Positions 1 through 9,200 of a DNA stretch of 21,100 nt are shown in pieces. A program made the translations under genes and the position numbers. Within the stretch, counting starts at the first letter, position 1; each line of letters opens with the position of its first letter. Below the pieces are notes generated by a model. That model saw only the letters and a list, made by a program, of their open reading frames with translations. It ran no database searches and was not told where the DNA came from. The stretch comes from Podila epigama (Eukaryota > Mortierellomycota > Mortierellomycetes > Mortierellales > Mortierellaceae): positions 1-21,100 of the forward strand of contig JAAAVE010000370.1 of NCBI GenBank assembly GCA_015679605.1, read 5' to 3'.

Positions 1-185
1 AAAAGAGCACAAACTGAATGATGGCCTGTGCAACTTTTAGTCGGATGCATGCCAGACATGGAATGGATGGATGTATCATGCAAACCATTGGGTCATCTTT
101 CCTTTTCATCTGTCATCGAGATTGTTGCTTACTTTTATTACCCCCTTTTCTTTTCCCTATTTTTCCTTTTTGCATGAACAAACAG
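1..185 (+). other. 3' part of an intron of the MATE gene
   Basis: No coding stretch resembling the N-terminal membrane region of a MATE protein is present here in any plus frame. The segment becomes pyrimidine-rich (about 120-175) and ends in AACAG at 181-185, followed directly by conserved MATE sequence. I read it as the end of an intron whose donor and preceding exon are to the left of the window. The open frame running through it from position 71 is probably fortuitous. Confidence 0.6.
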
Positions 186-1519
186 AACTGGCTGCGTCGT
201 CACTCGCCTCCATGTTTGCTGCCGTCACATGTTGGTCGGTCTCGCTCGGCACAGCAACAGCCCTCGACACACTGTGCTCCCAGTCCTACACGAGTCACCA
301 CCCACACACATTGGGTCTGCATCTCCAGCGCGCCATCCTAGTCCTCATGGTCTTGTTCATCCCTATTGCTGGTGTCTGGCTCTCATCCGAACACATTTTT
401 CTTCTCCTTGGTCAAGAGCCAGCCTTGGCCGAGCATGCGGCCATCTTTCTCCGAGGCTTGCTCCCAGGTGCACCTGCATTCTTGATCTTTGAGTGTGTGA
501 AGAAATATCTACAGGCACAGGGAAACATGCACGCCAGTACATATGTCCTGCTCATCTGTTCACCCCTCAACGTTGTTCTCAACTATCTCTTGGTCTGGAA
601 CAAGTACATTGGTCTCGGATACATTGGCGCGCCAATTGCCACGTCCATCTCTTATTGGAACATGTTGATTTTGTTGGTGCTCTACATCCGTTTTGTGGAT
701 GGGTATGCCGGATGGGGCGGCTGGACACGCGCGTCGCTCACAGGCTGGCCAGCATTCATGAAGTTGGCTCTGCCAGGAGTCTTGATGGTCTGTACGGAAT
801 GGTGGGCCTTTGAGGTCGTTTCCTTGGCAGCATCCTATCTGGGCACTGTGGCGTTGGCAGCTCAATCGATTGTCGTTCAAACATCGGGTCTGCTTTACAC
901 GATTCCCTTTGGTATTTCGATCGCAGCCTCCAATCGAGTGGGCAACCTCATTGGTATGGGTGACCATCGCTCGGCCAAGATCTCGAGTCGTGTTTCGATC
1001 GCCCTTTCTATCATGTTTGGCATGTGCAATTCGATGATGCTTATTCTGTGCAAGGAGCGGTGGGGTCGTCTGTTCAACGATGATGTCGAGGTCATTGAGA
1101 CGGTGGCTGTGATCTTGCCCTTGGTAGCGCTCTTCCAGATCAGTGACGGCATCGCTGGTGTCGGCGGTGGAGTTCTCCGTGGTGTTGGGTTGCAGCACTT
1201 GGGCGCGTATCTCAACTTGATTGGCTATTATTTGATTGCGTTCCCTGCGGGTTATCTGTTGGCGTTCAAGCTTGGTTGGGGGCTCAAGGGTTTGTGGTCA
1301 GCACTCTGTATCGCACTCTGGACAGTTAGTCTGGGTGAACTCTGGGTGATCTTTGCGACCGATTGGGAGGCAGAGACTGTAAAGTGCAAGGAGCGTAACG
1401 ACATGTTGGCCCACAGAGAGAGCTCAACGTCATGTGCATATGATCCTGAAGTAGGGGCTATGCAAAATGATGAGGATGACGAAACAAGTCTTGTGGAGGA
1501 ACCATTGCTTTCTCGGTAG
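186..1519 (+). CDS. MATE-family multidrug/solute antiporter, 5'-partial
   Basis: This encodes the C-terminal 443 or so residues of a multi-antimicrobial extrusion (MATE) transporter, a 12-helix membrane protein that exports organic cations or metabolites in exchange for H+ or Na+. Recognisable family segments are LAASSLASMFA and TALDTLCSQSY near the start, LLPGAPAFLIFE followed by KKYLQAQG, GYIGAPIATSIS at the end of the first half, and ASNRVGNLIGMGD in the second bundle. Hydrophobic helices follow regularly to about position 1370, then a hydrophilic acidic tail ends in EEPLLSR. The exon begins after an acceptor at 184-185 with a split codon, and the first helix and true start lie outside the window. 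A run of A (1577-1591) and an AATAAA at 1601 follow the TAG stop. Substrate and membrane (plasma or vacuolar) cannot be told from sequence. Only the N-terminal boundary is uncertain. Confidence 0.88.
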
Positions 1520-1600
1520 CTTTAACGGAACAAAGCAGAGTCAAAAAAAATTGTATGGCACTTTGTAGCCCAGAACAAAAAAAAAAAAAAACCAATAGAG

Positions 1601-1619
1601 AATAAAAATGATTTTTATT
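1601..1619. terminator. Shared palindromic poly(A) signal of two convergent genes
   Basis: AATAAAAATGATTTTTATT is a perfect inverted repeat around a central G, so an AATAAA hexamer reads out on both strands (1601-1606 on plus, 1619-1614 on minus). It lies 82 nt past the plus-strand MATE stop and 84 nt past the minus-strand stop of the small split gene. Use as a poly(A) signal in both directions is inferred. Confidence 0.6.
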
Positions 1620-1702
1620 ATGTACAGTGAATTGTCTACAACGTTACGACATGACGATTGTTGCGACACAAGACCGATTCCGATTCCTTTGCTTGATGCT
1701 TT

Positions 1703-2240
1703 TTACTCGACATATGGAAGCGCATTCCTGCTGTCGATAGGCACAGATCTTTCTCCTCCCGATGCCTAGAGTTTATCGAGTATGTAAAGTAGCAAATAGT
1801 AATCATTGTTAATGTGATGATTGCGGCACTATTTCACATTGTTGTGCATAAAAAAAAAAAAGGAATCATGTGCATAAAGAAAGAACCATGTAGTGTGACG
1901 ATGGAGGTGCGTCATATATTTTCCATCCCTTTACCTTTTGACGGTTTTCATCTGCAGTTTTACGGGATTGTTGAACATCCCGGTCTAGCTGTACAGCTGA
2001 ATTGGCCTCAAGATGATTGCTGTTATACTGACGGTGGTTGTTGGATTCTGTAGTTCCTGTTGCCATGGTTTCATTACCAGATGCGTTGTGGTGAGTGTTG
2101 TTTCCTTGTTCGAGTTGGGCGTCGCGCGTGGCCTGGTCAAAGGTCTCGCAGTAGGAGTGTGTCGAGTGCACTACGGTTGGACGGCTCGATGACGAGTTCA
2201 GTGCGTGCTGTTGATGATTCTTGTTCTGATGGTTGTCCAT
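1703..2240 (-). CDS. Small two-exon gene, hydrophilic protein of unknown function
   Basis: I propose two minus-strand exons, 2240-1935 (102 codons) and 1765-1703 (20 codons plus TAA), joined over a 169-nt intron with donor AAG|GTAAAG and acceptor CTCTAG. The product is 122 residues, rich in N, Q, S, T and H in its first two thirds, then charged, and ends in PIDSRNALPYVE. It has no signal peptide or membrane segment. I do not recognise a family. Support for a real gene: a strong start context (GCCATGG), a CA-rich leader typical of fungal 5'UTRs, a TATTTAAG element about 195 nt upstream, consensus splice sites in phase 0, a TTAAC branch-like motif about 40 nt before the acceptor, and a poly(A) signal 84 nt after the stop. 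Without splicing the frame stays open to 1866 and would give 124 residues with a different end. Function unknown; coding status is moderately supported. Confidence 0.5.
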
Positions 2241-2522
2241 GATGGCTGTGTTATTGTCCGTTTGTTTGTTCTTTTGACAGGTATAGGTATGAGATTGTTA
2301 TTGTTCTTTTGCTTGTTTGTTCTTTTATGTTGAGAAGAGTTGATGTGTGTGCAAAGTGTGTGAATGTGCGTGTGTGAGTGTGTGAAAAAAGAAAAAGTGG
2401 TCAAAAATGGGATGAATGGGAACAGTCTTTTCTTAAATAGGAAAAAAGAAGAAAAAAAAATCTGTTTTTATGCGAAAATCTGATACGCCATGTTTCATCA
2501 TGACCCTTTTTATAAATTTCAT
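2241..2522 (-). promoter_or_regulatory. Upstream region and CA-rich leader of the small gene
   Basis: This 282-nt spacer lies between the end of the BTB gene and the start of the small minus-strand gene. On the minus strand it carries TATTTAAG (2432-2439), a pyrimidine-rich run just upstream of it (about 2440-2460), and an A/C-rich stretch with CACAC repeats (about 2344-2385) running into AACAAAC-type sequence before the ATG. This arrangement resembles a fungal core promoter and 5'UTR. It must also hold the BTB gene's 3' end, but no AATAAA was seen for that gene. Confidence 0.35.
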
Positions 2523-5500
2523 TCATGCAGTCTCTTCCTCTGGCTTCAAATCGACCCATCCAACCTTCACTACAAAGTGGATCCAAAGACCATCGTCCTC
2601 GAGTTCATCGCTCAACGAAGGGTGCAATGTATGGTAGGGTGAACCTCCCCCAGTAGTCGCTGTAGATGACAAATTGGGTGGCTGTGTCATGTTGTTTGCA
2701 TTCTGATTGACATTTTGCTGTGTAACATTACCAGGGTGTTGGTGATGTTGAAAATGTTGTTGACCTGGCTGTTGTTGATGTTGTTGATGTTGTTGATGAA
2801 TGTGTTGCTGTTGGTTTTGTAGGTTCTGCTGTTGCTGCTGCTGTTGCTGCTGTTGCTGCAAGTGCTGCTGTTGATGAGCATGAATACCTGCACCCATTGG
2901 ATGTATGAATTCATTTTGCTGTTGGTTCAACTGCAATGGTTGTTGGTTCTGCGCTGCATGTTGACCATGCTGCTGTTGCCCTGGTGCATGGTTTTGCTGG
3001 GGCTGTTGTTGCTGAGGTTGAAGAGGTGCTTGAGCTCTAGCCGTTTGGGGCAACCCAGCATCGTGACCTGTCTCATGAGAATACAGACTCGAAGAGTTCT
3101 GGCCACTACGTGGGGGTTGGTCTCGGACATGCTTGGCGACTCGCGTGAGGTAGTTAGACTTGCTGTATCCCCATCCTTCATTCAATTTGAAAGAATCATG
3201 GCATATCATCTCATCCTCAGAGGCTATCCGATGCTGCAGAGACCGCGCACCAGCACTTGCTCCCATGCCAATGCCTCCATATGACATCTCAGGAGACGTC
3301 GGGGCTGTTGATGAAGCTCCAAGATGGATGCGAGAAAAGTTGGATAGGTATTCACCACCTGCATTATGATGATCATGCGTGTTGTAATCGCTCCCACGGA
3401 TCTCATCCAGCCGGCTGGCTGCCATCGCTGCAAAGTACTCGGGTGGCTCCACGACATTCGACGTCATATAGATCCTATAGCTACATGTCAACTCTCGCTG
3501 TCGTCCATACTCACCCGGATTCATGTTCTCTGATGATTGATTGTTCCCACGAGGATTTCGTCCTGAAGAAGAGCCACCCCCTGTAGAACCACCAAGCGTC
3601 GCACCTGGACTGTTGGCGCCTGTTGTGCCGCCACCAAACCCTCCAGCGGCGGTCGAGCGAGATCCTGTTCCTCCTAGAGTAGAACCCCCACTTACTGAAC
3701 CTCCCGCACCTTTCGCATTGGGCACCACCCTCGGAAACGGTGCCGCACTCAAAAAGACGCCGACAATCCCTTTCGAATTTAGATTGTTGCCTACCTGGAT
3801 GCTCCACCAACTGCCTCCATAAAACGTCGAGCTTGTAAAATGTTTCCCATCCGTCATGAGGTCGCGTCGGCTTATGTACAATGATGTGCTGAATCGGATA
3901 GGGAGAAGTCCATGGGAATTGCATGGTTGGCTCAAAGAACCTGAAGGTGACGTGCGAGTAGAAGCACCAGACATCCTCGGTCGTGGGACCATGGACGTAC
4001 GAGGGGTCCTTCGTTCGCGATTCCGAGCTTCTGCTCGTTGATGACGCTCTTGAAGAGGTGCCGGAGGTGCCGTCTGGAAAGGGATCGTTGGCGAGGTACT
4101 GGTAGCGATTTTCCGCAGGAGGTGCTGTCGCCAAAACGCATCCTTGATCCGGGCTGGCAAGACCAACCCGTCCATCAAGATTAGATGCAGCTGTTCAAAC
4201 GATATGTGCGTATAGTGTATACTGTGGTGAAGAATATACATGAGAATCAAGAGGTCCCGCACTTGGTGCTGTGGAAGTGCCTCGTTGGAAATGGACACGA
4301 CAGACATGCTGGGTGAAGAGATGATGGGGCTCTCCAGCGTCGGCGACTGTGGGGTTGTCTTCTTCTCTGCTGCCGCTCCAGTTGAGAATGTAGAGATTGG
4401 TGTTGGCTTTTCAATCTTGACGCCTCCTTCATCATTGACCGGTTCCTTCACTTCTTCAGACCCTTCCAAGTTAGAAAGGTCCTGCGAAAGATTCTGGACA
4501 CGAGTACTACTGCCAACAGCAGCAGCAGCTGCACCACTACCACCATCAATACTTTGCCCCAAAGATGAGGAGGACGACGAAGACGACGCAGACGATGCCT
4601 CATTGTTCTGAGCGGAGGCGTGCGCTGCAGCTGACTCTGCGGCTGCTGTCGCAATGGTTGGTGTGGCATTACGGTCAATGCCATAGAACGAGCTCGAACT
4701 GGCTGCGGAACTCCTTCGTCGTAGCTCCCTTGTGGTCGAAGCCCAATCATGGTCCATGTCGACCGCGTCCTCATATTGCTCTGTCGAACTTGATTCCCAG
4801 TCCTGCAAATTACTGAGGAACTCGTCTGAACCGAGTTCATAAGACCATGTACCGTTGTCATCCAAGTCCTTTAGCACCATGAACCAATCGCTGTAATGGT
4901 AGTTATATATCCAGTTCATCATTTTTTCCTTATCCAGGTTCAACCGTCGGAGCATAATTGTCTTGACCAGCTGGTAGCGTTCAAACTCGTTTGGGACCCA
5001 GAGTGACTCGGAAACTAGACACTTTACTAGACCAGCCAAGGGCATATCAGGCGACACTAGCATGTTCTGCAAGGTCTCTGACCGGTATGTACACCAAAAG
5101 AATTGATAGAAACATTGAGCAAGAATGATATCCCAAGCCTTGCCATTGTTCAGCTTCCAGGCATAACCCATATAATGGATCAACCCTCGTCCTTCTCGGA
5201 TCCGATGTGCAATGTCGCTACAGATCTCGTCCATCAGCGCTGAAATGTTGAGGTATGAGGCCGCGGCATACATTGAGATCAAGAGTTCATCCACCTTATC
5301 CGATGGGTCTCTCATGATGTTGTCATATCGATGGAAAGTAGTGCTTATGAGTGGCTGGTCGGCATTGGTTGTTGACTGATGTTGTTGGCTCCCTGTTTGG
5401 TCCACGCCTTGCTGGAGTCCTAATCCGAGTCGTCCATTGTCAGGGATGCCAGAGGAAGGTTTATACTGTGAAGCAGAGGCACTCCGAGCCATGGCAGCAC

Positions 5501-5849
5501 TTCGACCCATATTGGTACAAGAACCTGGCCCCTTGACATGGCCTTGAAAGTTGATAGGTGCAGCACCTTCCGGATAATGATAGTCAATCCCATAGAGCCA
5601 GTGAATGATGCGCTGAAAAGACTGCAAGGTCACGTACGGATCGCCAAACTGAATATTGACTGCCTGGCGACTCTTCTCAATCCACTCTCCTTGACCAAGG
5701 ATCATGGAACGAAAGTATCCAGACCGTAGTAGAATGAGACGATGCAGATGGAATGTTTGATTAAACGCCACTACAGTGATATCGGATAGATGCTGGTCGC
5801 GGAACGCGAGAAGCATGTCGTGTGCCAACGAGCCTGCTGCCGACGACAT
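2523..5849 (-). CDS. BTB/POZ-BACK protein with poly-Gln and other low-complexity tracts, germ cell-less-like
   Basis: An uninterrupted 1108-residue frame starts at ATG 5849 and ends in TGA at 2523. Residues 11-95 form the first part of a BTB/POZ fold (LSDITVVAF, TFHLHRLILLRSGYFRSMI, then an FQRIIHWLYG helix). The fold appears to resume at 183-220 (DELLISMYAAASYLNISALM) after a low-complexity insert. Residues about 222-315 look like a BACK region (LVKCLVSESLWVPNEFERYQ). Ser/Ala-rich spacers fill 370-460, a helical segment lies at 527-580, and β-type fragments (about 648-700, 788-806, 885-905, 1088-1103) are separated by Gly/Ser (712-770) and Gln/His (943-1035) tracts. BTB-BACK proteins are commonly dimeric adaptors for cullin-3 ubiquitin ligases or transcription regulators; the segment order most resembles the germ cell-less group, but that is a family impression. 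Ten A residues directly precede the start codon. Confidence 0.8.
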   Translation of the reverse strand: MSSAAGSLAHDMLLAFRDQHLSDITVVAFNQTFHLHRLILLRSGYFRSMILGQGEWIEKSRQAVNIQFGDPYVTLQSFQRIIHWLYGIDYHYPEGAAPINFQGHVKGPGSCTNMGRSAAMARSASASQYKPSSGIPDNGRLGLGLQQGVDQTGSQQHQSTTNADQPLISTTFHRYDNIMRDPSDKVDELLISMYAAASYLNISALMDEICSDIAHRIREGRGLIHYMGYAWKLNNGKAWDIILAQCFYQFFWCTYRSETLQNMLVSPDMPLAGLVKCLVSESLWVPNEFERYQLVKTIMLRRLNLDKEKMMNWIYNYHYSDWFMVLKDLDDNGTWSYELGSDEFLSNLQDWESSSTEQYEDAVDMDHDWASTTRELRRRSSAASSSSFYGIDRNATPTIATAAAESAAAHASAQNNEASSASSSSSSSSLGQSIDGGSGAAAAAVGSSTRVQNLSQDLSNLEGSEEVKEPVNDEGGVKIEKPTPISTFSTGAAAEKKTTPQSPTLESPIISSPSMSVVSISNEALPQHQVRDLLILMYILHHSIHYTHISFEQLHLILMDGLVLPARIKDAFWRQHLLRKIATSTSPTIPFQTAPPAPLQERHQRAEARNRERRTPRTSMVPRPRMSGASTRTSPSGSLSQPCNSHGLLPIRFSTSLYISRRDLMTDGKHFTSSTFYGGSWWSIQVGNNLNSKGIVGVFLSAAPFPRVVPNAKGAGGSVSGGSTLGGTGSRSTAAGGFGGGTTGANSPGATLGGSTGGGSSSGRNPRGNNQSSENMNPGEYGRQRELTCSYRIYMTSNVVEPPEYFAAMAASRLDEIRGSDYNTHDHHNAGGEYLSNFSRIHLGASSTAPTSPEMSYGGIGMGASAGARSLQHRIASEDEMICHDSFKLNEGWGYSKSNYLTRVAKHVRDQPPRSGQNSSSLYSHETGHDAGLPQTARAQAPLQPQQQQPQQNHAPGQQQHGQHAAQNQQPLQLNQQQNEFIHPMGAGIHAHQQQHLQQQQQQQQQQQNLQNQQQHIHQQHQQHQQQPGQQHFQHHQHPGNVTQQNVNQNANNMTQPPNLSSTATTGGGSPYHTLHPSLSDELEDDGLWIHFVVKVGWVDLKPEEETA
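2706..3030 (-). repeat. CAG/CAA-type trinucleotide tract encoding poly-Gln
   Basis: Within the BTB gene the minus strand is dominated by interspersed CAG, CAA and CAT codons, with the purest part at about 2822-2875, where residues around 990-1010 are nearly all Gln. The CAG and CAA codons are mixed rather than a pure CAG run, which usually limits slippage. The tract encodes Gln/His-rich disordered sequence (residues about 943-1035). Confidence 0.85.
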
Positions 5850-6288
5850 TTTTTTTTTTCTGCTTGGAAGGTCTTATGAACGGGTAGCAAAAGTGTATTT
5901 ATGAGAATTTTTTCATTTTTTTTTTTTTTAACTTGGTGAAACCCAAAAATATTACATTGTGTTTGCTCACCTTGCACAAGGAGAAAGTGAGAGGAATATT
6001 TCGAGAAACTAATGTACAATGGGTTTATGTATGCTTTTGGATATGGCTGAAGAATGTAATGAATGTTTGTCTGTGAAAAGTGGAATGGCCTTGAGGAATG
6101 TGAGTTGGGCGAATGGTTTGTGGAGAACAAGAAACAATGCGTGACATGGAGTACAATACCCAAAAAAAAGTTGAGCGCGTGCACGCGTGCCATTGGTCGA
6201 ACAGACAGTCACGGATGGATGGATGGATGTAAAGTCTTTTGAATGCCTGCTTGTCTTCTCAAAGGACATTTCACATCAACATTACACA
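5850..6288. promoter_or_regulatory. Shared upstream region of the divergent BTB and RINT1 genes
   Basis: The 439 bp between two outward-facing start codons hold no convincing gene. Visible elements are a T tract at 5850-5859 (an A10 leader directly before the BTB ATG), a second T tract near 5917-5929, a 12-bp palindrome CGCGTGCACGCG at 6176-6187 overlapping ACGCGT (6183-6188), an inverted CCAAT box (ATTGG, 6192-6196), and four tandem GGAT units at 6213-6228. The last three sit 60-115 nt upstream of the RINT1 ATG. Regulatory function is inferred. Confidence 0.4.
6213..6228 (+). repeat. (GGAT)4 tandem repeat
   Basis: Four perfect GGAT units lie about 60 nt before the RINT1 start codon, probably in its 5' leader or core promoter. 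This is a short microsatellite with no assigned role. Confidence 0.7.
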
Positions 6289-9200
6289 ATGTCGACAATG
6301 TCGCCGTTGCAGGAACATCAATCGTTGACTGACCAAGGAAGCAATGTGGTCGTGTTTGAAAAAACCATTGATGTGGATGAAGATGTATGCGACTTTTTCA
6401 ACGCGCGTTTCTCATCCCGAGACGACTTGGTCAATATCAAGACTATCCTGAAAGAGCAAGAGGCTATTGGTCATGACTATACCAAAAAGGTACAGGACAA
6501 GTGAAAAGTCAAGTTCAATTCAAGTTATTTTTTTAATGTTCTCCTTGCGAGATACTTTATCTGTACGCTTTTTTTGCTTTTTTTGATCCGTTGGCTTACA
6601 CCCTAGTCTTTACGACTCAACTGTTAGTTCGAGGCCAGCAAATCAAAGACATTGCAGATTGTCAAGGAAGCCCAGACAGCATCAAAGTCGACACAGGACA
6701 AATTGAAGCAACTGGAGTCTTCAGCTTTGGATCTGGAAGAACAAATGGAAACGTCCAAAACTTTTGCGTCAGGACGCAGTAAGCGGGATCAACGCTCCTT
6801 GATTGAGGAACTCGGTAATTTTCAGAGACGTGTCCAGGCACTTGAAGACGCCAAGACGTACATTACGGTTGTTGCTCAAACACAAGAGTTGATGTAAGGA
6901 AAAAAACGAAACACAAACGATCCGCATATTCATGTCCAGCACTCAGTCACTCCTTTCGTGACAGGAAGTAGCAGAAAAAAAAATAGGCACTCTGTTGGAT
7001 TAACAATGTCGGCACTGGATGTTGTCCTTTTAATTTGCGACTAGCTCAAAGGCACGGGGACTACTAAAGACATCAGTTAAGGAAGCGCTTGTCCCATACA
7101 GGTCGCTAGCTGAGTTGTCCAACAAAGTCAAGGGGACTCTAAAGGGAACAAACACCAAGCTCGAGTCATTTCTCAGCGACAGCGTGGAAAGTCTGTTGCA
7201 GGAATTCAAGTCGACCCTCTCAAAGTAGGTCCATGTCGCACGTCGCATTGTTTGTGCTTGACTGTCATAGCAACTTTTTGGTGACAAGGGACCTTTTGTC
7301 TAAACATTCTTGACTTTTAGGAATTTCCAAGCATCACTTGATGCCATTGGCTGGCCAACACCCATTCCTCACCCTTCATCCATTCCTGACGACCAACAAG
7401 AAGATTTTGATTATGCGCTTAAGGAATATCTACTGCTGCAGGAACTGTAAGAGGACATTGCATCAAATCTAGTTTTTGCTATGAATGGTTTATCTTTGCT
7501 GTAACAAATCATACACGAATTCTGACTCTGTTTGCTTGACACATAGTGTTCATGGACCCCTGGATCGCAGTGGCAACGGCCCATATCCTCCTCTGTTGCC
7601 AATGGAGCACCTGGTAGCACCCTTGATCCTCAGGTTCAAGTACCATTTCGAAGGAAAACGACCAACCAATCGCCTCGACAAAGTATTTTCTTTAACAATT
7701 CAAAGACTTTGTCCTATCGAGTGTAATGTCTCTCTATTACGTGAAACTTGAAACTTATTCTTGAATACTATTTTCTACAGCCTGAATGGTACCTTTCACA
7801 TGTCCTAGGCCTCATCAAGGATCACACGCCGCTACTCCAAACATATATTCAAACGATTGTTCAGGAAACAGAATACAAGGAATACGATGTTAAGGTAGAG
7901 ATGGATATCAACATCACTATCTGCTTGTTTGAGCTGTCAAAGTCAAATAAGATTACTCAACGCATAGAGGGCTTTTATTATTCGTCTTTTGTATTTTTGT
8001 TTGCGCTCAATAGAATGATTTTATCCGCCTATTACTTGGGGCTGTGGAGAGAAAGATCCGCCTCTCTGTGCCTGCAATGCTGGAGAGTCCCGAAATCTTG
8101 TCACATGCCATCCATGAAACAATACTCTTTGACAAGACCTTGCGGGATGGTGAATTGTACATGCCTCCAGGACAAACAAGTGAATGGCAGGGAACTGTTC
8201 AAGTATACCTGGGACATCGAGAGTGGCTCAAGACATGGCTCAAAGTGGAGAAGGACTGTAATGTGAGCCAATAGATGCTGGCACCTACAGTTTTGATAAC
8301 TTTTGAAGTATGTATGGATCCATTGACATTTACTCTCCTTTTTTCTGTATTTTTCTTTTACCTAGTCGCTGTTGCAAGATATAACCAAATCATGGAAGCT
8401 GTTGATGCTTGGAAACCTGCATATGAGGACATGGGCGAAAAGAGCTATATCATTCCTTCGAAATCAGCAGAGAAAGTCATGGACTTGCTGGAAATCGTCA
8501 CTCGTAAGGCAAAAAGTTGTGTTGTTGGCACATACGGTTGCATGCATGATCAACCCTTTGTCTAGACACATTTATTCTAACAGGATGGTTTGGGGCGTTT
8601 ATGTCGGTCTTTCTCTCTCTCACTCTCTTTTTTTTTTTTTTTTTTTTTTTTACACAAATTAGAGCGCTACCATCCTTTGCCAGTTTTGGAACATCGAACA
8701 TTCTTGCTTGACATTCAGTTGGACATTCTCATTGCCTACCATCGTCATATTCGGGGACTTGTGGACCAGTATGAGTCGCTGACATACTCATTTGTCCGAG
8801 TCATGCCAGGTGCCGCCACGGATGAAGAGCTCAATACCATGGGGACTGCAGGGCTTAAGAGCTTGTATCAATGGTTGGCCAGCACTGAATATATAAGCTC
8901 TACGCTAAAGGAGTGGGGTGAGGACGTGGTAAGTGTTGTTGTTTCTTTTGGTTGACGTTCTCCAAGTCGCTTCTTTAGTACGCCCAATTCAAAAGAATGG
9001 AATCTAAAGCTTTGTCTATGATAACATGCACCATTTTGATAGTTCTTTTTGGAACTCTACAAGGAGATTTCAGAGAGAACAAAGACGGTAAAGAACCCTA
9101 TGCATTTGGATGATGACATGTCTGATGTCGAAATAGCACCTGTTAGCAAGGGACAGGATGGCAGCGGCACAATATTTGACGAGTCGATCCGAGGCTTTGA

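Noticed and set aside
71-185. In-frame N-terminal extension of the MATE protein starting at ATG 71
   Set aside because: The translated segment is not like a MATE first helix and overlaps a pyrimidine tract ending in AACAG right where family similarity begins, so it is better read as intron.
560-1215. Long minus-strand open frames opposite the MATE exon
   Set aside because: They are antisense shadows of a clearly conserved coding exon and have no family resemblance.
2822-2875. Possible unstable pure CAG microsatellite
   Set aside because: CAG and CAA codons are interspersed, so it is a coding poly-Gln tract rather than a pure trinucleotide array.
5771-6269. Minus-strand open frames of 140 and 86 codons upstream of the BTB gene
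   Set aside because: They lie in the divergent promoter, overlap the BTB start, and have irregular AT-rich composition with no recognisable domain.
7895-8013. Open read-through of the sixth RINT1 intron as coding sequence
   Set aside because: The frame stays open for a while, but removing GTAGAG...CAATAG restores NDFIRLLLGAVERK, which continues the family alignment in the correct frame; reading through would not.
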